Positions 41,029-45,272 of a stretch of 45,272 bases of DNA are shown here, piece by piece. The translations under genes and the position numbers were made by a program. Source of the stretch: Archaeoglobi archaeon (GTDB lineage Archaea; Halobacteriota; Archaeoglobi; Archaeoglobales; Archaeoglobaceae); NCBI GenBank assembly GCA_029259335.1, contig JAPDIY010000011.1, positions 1 to 45,272 of the forward strand. The letters run 5' to 3'. The number at the start of each line of letters is the position of its first letter. Within the stretch, counting starts at the first letter, position 1. A model generated the notes under the pieces. The model was not told the DNA's origin. It saw nothing but the letters and a program-made list of their open reading frames with translations, and ran no database searches.

Positions 41029-41480
41029 CTCTCTTCGTAAATCCAAGATTCGTCAGCTCTCTCGTACTCAACTATCTCCTTCTCGTCAAAAAACAGGGAG
41101 ATTTCCCTATCAGCCGATTGCAGAGAATCAGATGCATGAACAATGTTCCTTCCTACGTCCAAGCCAAAGTCACCTCTGATAGTCCCGACAGCGGCTTCAA
41201 CCGGATTTGTCGCTCCAACAAGATTTCTCACGACCTTCACCGCATTCCTACCCTCGACAACCATGGCAACAACAGGCCCGCTTGTTATGTAGTCAACGAG
41301 GGCTGAGAAAAACGGTTTCTCTCTGTGCTCCGCATAGTGGTTCTCTGCAAGCTCTCTCTTTATCCATAACATTTTCATTGCCACAATCTTCAGCCCCTTC
41401 CTTTCGAGCCTGCTAATCACTTCACCGACGAGACCCCTCTGTACCCCATCAGGTTTCACCATCACAAAAGTCCTTTCCAT
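41025..41480 (-). CDS. ndk: nucleoside diphosphate kinase
   Basis: 151 aa, full length. [20 protein letters not shown] at the N terminus, [24 protein letters not shown], and the phospho-histidine in [18 protein letters not shown]. Interconverts nucleoside di- and triphosphates. It sits in the conserved archaeal L7ae-S28e-L24e-ndk-infB order. Confidence 0.97.
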   Translation of the reverse strand: MERTFVMVKPDGVQRGLVGEVISRLERKGLKIVAMKMLWIKRELAENHYAEHREKPFFSALVDYITSGPVVAMVVEGRNAVKVVRNLVGATNPVEAAVGTIRGDFGLDVGRNIVHASDSLQSADREISLFFDEKEIVEYERADESWIYEER

Positions 41481-41484
41481 TGGA

Positions 41485-41661
41485 TCACCTGCTGTAGTGC
41501 TTCGTCCACTTCAGCTTTCTCGGCTTCCTCTTCAACTTGAGCATGTTCTTCTCGCACTTGCCAGAGCAGAAGTAAAAGACTCTGCCATCTCTCCTAACGT
41601 ACATCTTACCCGTCCCTGGCTCGATCTCGTAACCACAAAATGAGCAGACCCTCTTTTCCAT
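41485..41661 (-). CDS. rpl24e: 50S ribosomal protein L24e
   Basis: 58 aa, read directly from the complement: starts [18 protein letters not shown] and ends [15 protein letters not shown] and the later FCSGKCE provide the four Cys of the L24e zinc finger. A GGTGA ribosome site precedes the ATG at 41661. The gene lies 4 bp after rps28e. Confidence 0.96.
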   Translation of the reverse strand: MEKRVCSFCGYEIEPGTGKMYVRRDGRVFYFCSGKCEKNMLKLKRKPRKLKWTKHYSR

Positions 41662-41665
41662 TTTT

Positions 41666-41881
41666 TCACCTCACTGCAAGCTTCCTCGCCTCTCTTGCCG
41701 TCTCTTTGATCATTATGATGTCTCCGACCTTTACAGGCCCAAATACATTTCTCGTTATAACTCTCCCCTTATTTTCACCCGCCAGAACCCTTACTTTAAC
41801 CTGTGTAACCTCTCCATGCATTCCCGTCCTTCCAACAAGCTCGATAACCTCGGCGGGCTGAATATCTTCTTCATCAGTCAT
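41666..41881 (-). CDS. rps28e: 30S ribosomal protein S28e
   Basis: 71 aa: [25 protein letters not shown] and [20 protein letters not shown], ending [12 protein letters not shown]. Complete. Second gene of the L7Ae operon. Confidence 0.96.
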   Translation of the reverse strand: MTDEEDIQPAEVIELVGRTGMHGEVTQVKVRVLAGENKGRVITRNVFGPVKVGDIIMIKETAREARKLAVR

Positions 41882-41895
41882 ACTACCACCCTAAA

Positions 41896-42255
41896 TTACT
41901 TTTTGAGACCTTTGATTTTCTCAACAAGTCCTGCAAGCTCCTTTCTCATCTCACCTTCGTTGATTATCGCAGCAGAGGCGCAGCTAACTTCTATTCCCAC
42001 AGCTTTTCCAAGGTCGTTTTTGCTTTTTACATAGATGTACGGCACGTTCTTCTCCTCACAGAGCAGGGGAAGGTGGGCTACTATTTCAGGCGGATCAACA
42101 TCTGTTGCGATGTATACGAGCTTTGCAACTCCCCTCTCGACAGCTTTGGTTGTTTCATTAGTCCCTTTCTTTATCTTCCCTGTCTCCCTAACCTTTTCAA
42201 GGAGATTTAGAGCTTCATTCTGCATATCTTCAGGAACCTCAAACCTCACGTACAT
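41896..42255 (-). CDS. rpl7ae: 50S ribosomal protein L7Ae
   Basis: 119 aa: [55 protein letters not shown] (residues of about 35-70, the RNA-binding face), [13 protein letters not shown]7Ae binds kink-turns in rRNA, box C/D and H/ACA RNAs and RNase P. Strong GGAGGTGAT ribosome site. First gene of the operon ending with infB and the thioredoxin-like gene. Confidence 0.97.
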   Translation of the reverse strand: MYVRFEVPEDMQNEALNLLEKVRETGKIKKGTNETTKAVERGVAKLVYIATDVDPPEIVAHLPLLCEEKNVPYIYVKSKNDLGKAVGIEVSCASAAIINEGEMRKELAGLVEKIKGLKK

Positions 42256-42345
42256 ATCATCACCTCCTTCTTTACATCATCATTCATCGGCTCTTCAATA
42301 ACACTGGGATGCGGTTTTAAACCTTTTGGTTTAAAAGAGAGTGCT
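42256..42345 (-). promoter_or_regulatory. leader and promoter of the L7Ae-IF2 operon
   Basis: On the minus strand GGTTTAAAACC near 42327 is a TATA candidate, giving a transcript start near 42302 and a leader of about 45 nt. The leader holds two RTGATGA sequences (42277-42283 and 42258-42264), the second overlapping the ribosome site. Archaeal L7Ae can repress its own mRNA through a kink-turn, but no box D-like partner is visible here. Confidence 0.4.
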
Positions 42346-42453
42346 CATTCTGTCTCCTAAATCACATCTCAGCCAGCTTCTGTAAACAATTTTTTAGATA
42401 ATTCAGGTTGGAACGGTGAGATTGCAAACACTCAAAACTGGAAAGCAAAAACC

Positions 42454-42463
42454 TTTACATATA
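42454..42463 (+). promoter_or_regulatory. TATA box of the aminotransferase gene (leaderless)
   Basis: TTTACATATA preceded by an A-rich BRE-like stretch, centred 24 bp before the ATG at 42483; no ribosome site is present. Confidence 0.6.
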
Positions 42464-42482
42464 ACGTTTACAATTTTTAACT

Positions 42483-43757
42483 ATGGTATTTGTGGGGAGG
42501 GAGGACAAGCAAAGAATTATTGAGAAGTTCTCGAAGCACGTATCCCCTGCAAAGGTAAGGTTTTTCACTGCAGTCGGCATCGACTTTGTTCCAGCGAGGA
42601 GAGAGGGAGTGTGGTACTGGGATCTGGATGGGAAAAAGCTGATGGACTGTCACTGCAATGGTGGTGTTTTCAATCTCGGTCACAGGCATCCTGAGATTGT
42701 TCAAACTCTCAAAGAGGCTGTTGAAGAGCTGGACATTGGGAATCACCATCTTATAAGCGAGCATAGGGCTTTGCTTGCTGAAAAACTTGCAGAAGTGATG
42801 CCGGGAGATATAAACCGGGTGGTATTTGGAGTTGGTGGAGGAGAAGCGGTTGACTTTGCGATAAAGCTTGCAAGAGGATTTACAGGAAAAAAGAAGATTG
42901 TTTACGCCAGAGGAGGGTATCACGGCCATACTGGTTTTGCTCTTGCAGCAGGGGACGAGAAGTACAGGAAGCCCTTTGAACCACTTGCTCCGGGATTTGT
43001 TGAAGTTCCCTTTGGTGATGCGGATGCTGTTGAGAGAACTGTGGATTCAGACACCGCGGCCGTGCTTTTTGAGACAATTCCAGCCACTCTCGGTATGCCT
43101 CTGCCCCCTGAAGACTATTACAGCAGAGTGAGGGAGATCTGCGATGAGAAGGGCTGCCTGATGATAATGGACGAAGTGCAGACGGGGCTTGGAAGGACGG
43201 GGAAGATGTGGGGTATAGAACACTATGGAGTGGTTCCTGATGTTATCGTCACAGCCAAAGGACTTTCTGGAGGTGTTTATCCAGTTTCAGCAACTTGCTT
43301 CAAGGAGGGGCTTGACGACTTCATGGCTGAGAACCCCTTCATCCACGTCTCGACCTTTGGAGGTGCAGAGATAGGATGTGTTGTGGCTGAAAAGGTGCTC
43401 GAAATCACATCAAGAGAATCTTTTATGGAAAATGTCAGAAAAATGGCCTCATTGCTTTCCAGAGAGCTAAATGCAATGAGACAAGAATTCGACTTCGTTG
43501 AAGAAATAAGACAGAAGGGGCTTTTTATCGGGATTAAGATGGTTGAAGAGGGTTATGGGCCTTTGCTCTCCATTTCCTGCTATCACAGCGGAATTCTTGC
43601 CGTTTACGCAAACAACGACACGTCTGTTATGCAGCTTCTTCCGCCCCTAATAATCAGCGATGAACATGTCGGGTACATTTCAGAAAATCTGAGGAAAGCA
43701 CTGGAAATAGCATCTCAGAGGAGAGATATGGTTGAGATGATAAAAACAATGTTATGA
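42483..43757 (+). CDS. class III PLP-dependent aminotransferase
   Basis: 424 aa, with YWDLDGKKLMDCHCNGGVFNLGHRHPEIV, GVGGGEAVDFAIKLARGFTGKKKIV, YHGHTGFALA, the DEVQTGLGRTGKMW segment with the PLP-contacting Asp, and the Schiff-base Lys in VTAKGLSGGVYP (each spanning the usual positions). It belongs to the acetylornithine/GABA/diaminobutyrate group; the substrate is not decided by the sequence. The stop overlaps the start of the kinase-like gene (ATGA), so both are translated from one message. Confidence 0.92.
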   Translation: MVFVGREDKQRIIEKFSKHVSPAKVRFFTAVGIDFVPARREGVWYWDLDGKKLMDCHCNGGVFNLGHRHPEIVQTLKEAVEELDIGNHHLISEHRALLAEKLAEVMPGDINRVVFGVGGGEAVDFAIKLARGFTGKKKIVYARGGYHGHTGFALAAGDEKYRKPFEPLAPGFVEVPFGDADAVERTVDSDTAAVLFETIPATLGMPLPPEDYYSRVREICDEKGCLMIMDEVQTGLGRTGKMWGIEHYGVVPDVIVTAKGLSGGVYPVSATCFKEGLDDFMAENPFIHVSTFGGAEIGCVVAEKVLEITSRESFMENVRKMASLLSRELNAMRQEFDFVEEIRQKGLFIGIKMVEEGYGPLLSISCYHSGILAVYANNDTSVMQLLPPLIISDEHVGYISENLRKALEIASQRRDMVEMIKTML

Positions 43758-44653
43758 AGGTCGATATGGAAGTTTTAAGGGAATTTGAAGAGAGGCTGAA
43801 TCCTGCAAAGCCCGAGAACATAAAGATACTGGGTTACGGAGAGATAAGCACTGTTTTTGAGCTCCCAGAGTATCCCGGCATCGCTTTCAAGAGAATTCCG
43901 ATGTTCAAATCGGTGGAGCAGGTTGAGAAGTACATTCAGACTTACTACGAATATATCGAATTACTTTCATCTGCTGGACTCAAAATTCCAGAAAGTGGAG
44001 CTGAGTATGTGGTCACAGAGGATGAGAGGATTGTCCTTTTCATCATGCAGGAAAAGCTTGAGCAGATCTGTAACAAGATCATTCAGAAGACTGAAATTGA
44101 TAAAGCTGTCAGACTTTTTGAGAGAATAATGGACGAGATGAGAAAAATCTGGAACTTCAATGAAGAGAAAAAGGAGGAAGGAGTGCAGATAGGTCTTGAC
44201 GGGCAGATTTCAAACTGGGCCATCGTTGGGGAAGATATATACTATTTTGATACCAGCACACCAATGATCCGGAAGAATGGGATTGACCAGCTCGACACAG
44301 ATATTTTTCTGCGAGCCTGCCCTCCGGGAATAAGAATACTCCTCAAAAAGTTCTTCCTTCAGGACATACTTGACAGATACTACGATTTCAGAAAGGTGGT
44401 TGTTGATCTAATTGCCAACCTCTACAAAGAGGGGAGAGACGATCTAATCTCTCCCTTTATTAAAGTTGCAAACGAATTCTTCGCCAGCTATTCATTTGAA
44501 CCGATAACAGAGAAGGAGATCGAGAAGTACTATAAGGAAGATGCATTCATATGGAGCCTATATCTCAATTTGAGGAGGATTCACCGCTTCATAGTCACAA
44601 AAATCATTTTCAGCAGGTACGAGTTCATCCTTCCGGGTAAAATAAAGAGGTAA
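43754..44653 (+). CDS. kinase-fold protein (DUF6206-like)
   Basis: 299 aa. The order of motifs suggests a protein-kinase-like fold: a glycine-rich ILGYGEISTVFELPE near residue 25, IAFKRIPMF with a candidate ATP-binding Lys, a catalytic-loop-like GLDGQISNWAI near residue 150, and IYYFDTSTPMIRKNG in place of DFG. The rest is helical. Probably a small-molecule phosphotransferase or a pseudokinase; the substrate is unknown. Translational overlap with the aminotransferase suggests action on the same metabolite. Confidence 0.65.
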   Translation: MKVDMEVLREFEERLNPAKPENIKILGYGEISTVFELPEYPGIAFKRIPMFKSVEQVEKYIQTYYEYIELLSSAGLKIPESGAEYVVTEDERIVLFIMQEKLEQICNKIIQKTEIDKAVRLFERIMDEMRKIWNFNEEKKEEGVQIGLDGQISNWAIVGEDIYYFDTSTPMIRKNGIDQLDTDIFLRACPPGIRILLKKFFLQDILDRYYDFRKVVVDLIANLYKEGRDDLISPFIKVANEFFASYSFEPITEKEIEKYYKEDAFIWSLYLNLRRIHRFIVTKIIFSRYEFILPGKIKR

Positions 44654-44663
44654 AAAATCGGGG

Positions 44664-45272
44664 TGTATAGTCCCAAAAAATTTGACTTTAAATACCCTCC
44701 AACAACTAATGGGTTACGGCAGACTGACAGAGAAGAAAATAAGGTACATTGTAAGACACAAGCAAAGAGGAAAAACTAACAGAGAGATAGCGTTTGAGAT
44801 GAGAGTCAGCATCTCAACAGTAAAGAGAGTATGGTCTTACTGGCTCACACACAAAGAATACTTACCGATAAGAAAGAGGGGAAGGAAGGTGAAGGAGTTA
44901 AGCGAGGAAGAGAAGGAAATAATCAGAGAAGCTAAAGCAAAGTACAAACTTGGAGCGAGAAGGCTCGAAAGGATAATAGAGCAGGTTTATGGCATCCACA
45001 TCCCACACAACAGAATTCACAAATTCCTGCTCGAAGAGGGCTTGGCAAAGGAAGAACCAAGAAAGAAGAGAAGAAGAAAGCCATACATAAGGTATGAAAG
45101 AGAGTATTCGATGTCAGCAGGGCATATTGACTGGTTCGATAAGGATGGCGTTAAGTTCTGTGCAATCATTGACGATGCTTCGCGAAAGATCCTTGTAGCA
45201 GGAGAATTTCAGCATGCTAACACCGCTAACAGCATTGCATTGGTAGACAGGCTTGTCGAGGATTACTGGGAC
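44664..45272 (+). mobile_element. IS481-like insertion sequence, left part
   Basis: The transposase gene begins at 44709 and runs off the window. The probable left terminus is the TGTATAGTCCCAAAAAATTT stretch beginning near 44664, 10 bp after the kinase-like gene ends. The right terminus, inverted repeat and target duplication are outside the window, so the exact end is not established. Confidence 0.7.
44709..45272 (+). CDS. IS481-like transposase (3' end beyond the window)
   Basis: 188 codons visible. It starts MGYGRLTEKKIRYIVRHKQR with an HTH (TNREIAFEMRVSISTVKRVW), a second HTH-like segment (YKLGARRLERIIEQVYGIHIPHNRIHKFL), a basic linker EEPRKKRRRKPY and the beginning of a DDE integrase core, with HIDWFDKDGVKFCAIIDDAS providing the first catalytic Asp. 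The frame is intact to the window edge. It resembles the IS481-type ISA0963 family known from Archaeoglobus. Confidence 0.88.
   Translation, partial: MGYGRLTEKKIRYIVRHKQRGKTNREIAFEMRVSISTVKRVWSYWLTHKEYLPIRKRGRKVKELSEEEKEIIREAKAKYKLGARRLERIIEQVYGIHIPHNRIHKFLLEEGLAKEEPRKKRRRKPYIRYEREYSMSAGHIDWFDKDGVKFCAIIDDASRKILVAGEFQHANTANSIALVDRLVEDYWD

Overview
The window comes from a hyperthermophilic euryarchaeon and almost certainly from Archaeoglobus (A. fulgidus or a close relative). The reasons are archaeal ribosomal protein genes (L7Ae, S28e, L24e, L31e, L39e, LX, S19e), archaeal-type IF2, FtsY, prefoldin, eIF6 and RFC small subunit, F420 and methanopterin genes (cofC, mptD) next to acyl-CoA oxidation genes and a 2-oxoacid:ferredoxin oxidoreductase, TATA-type promoters with many apparently leaderless starts, and a tRNA-Leu(CAA) with a 15-nt intron. 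The genus call rests on recognising these proteins, not on a search.

Left end (1-4340), accessory region. A tightly overlapping minus-strand operon encodes a secreted 343-aa precursor with a 14-cysteine C-terminal domain resembling halocin C8-type bacteriocins (2265-3296), a multi-pass membrane protein (1258-2262), a 97-aa protein with 15 cysteines (968-1261) and a second membrane protein (171-974). Bases 1-127 repeat part of the precursor gene exactly, which looks like the junction of a tandem duplication. Upstream of the precursor promoter are six CTAAA-N3-TTTAG dyads (five near-complete, one half) spaced exactly 20 bp, and next to them a FilR1/DUF1724-type winged-helix regulator (3488-4279). 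This is the best candidate for an undescribed system: a regulated archaeocin-like locus.

Region 4533-12591. An HD phosphohydrolase, a Trm10-like tRNA methyltransferase, a fused 3-hydroxyacyl-CoA dehydrogenase/enoyl-CoA hydratase, and a GlpA-type glycerol-3-phosphate dehydrogenase with a short FAD partner. A second FilR1-type regulator (10350-11114) has its own 20-bp phased dyad array (GTTAA-N3-TTAAC type), followed by a small protein with cysteine pairs and an Mrp/NBP35 Fe-S carrier ATPase.

Region 12631-25386. UMP kinase; then mptD, pssA, archaetidylserine decarboxylase and an archaeosortase in one overlapping minus-strand cluster, linking polar lipid head-group synthesis to C-terminal protein processing; an internally duplicated ThyA-like protein; a secreted protein, a Grc3/Clp1-type RNA kinase, YjbQ and RlmE; a four-subunit 2-oxoacid:ferredoxin oxidoreductase; TatA; an acyl-CoA dehydrogenase; a DUF373 membrane protein.

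Region 25367-32661. A long minus-strand information-processing block: taw3, rfcS, cofC, ftsY, prefoldin alpha, LX, eIF6, L31e, L39e, PDCD5-like, S19e, YhbY-like, then argC, with a divergent DUF167 gene. A tRNA-Leu with intron and 479 bp without a supported gene follow.

Region 33272-45272. A DUF1646 transporter, an orphan ABC peptide-binding lipoprotein, a FIST-domain sensor coupled to a PAS histidine kinase, a thioredoxin-like protein, the L7Ae-S28e-L24e-Ndk-IF2 operon, a class III aminotransferase with a kinase-like protein, and the left end of an IS481-like insertion sequence running off the window.
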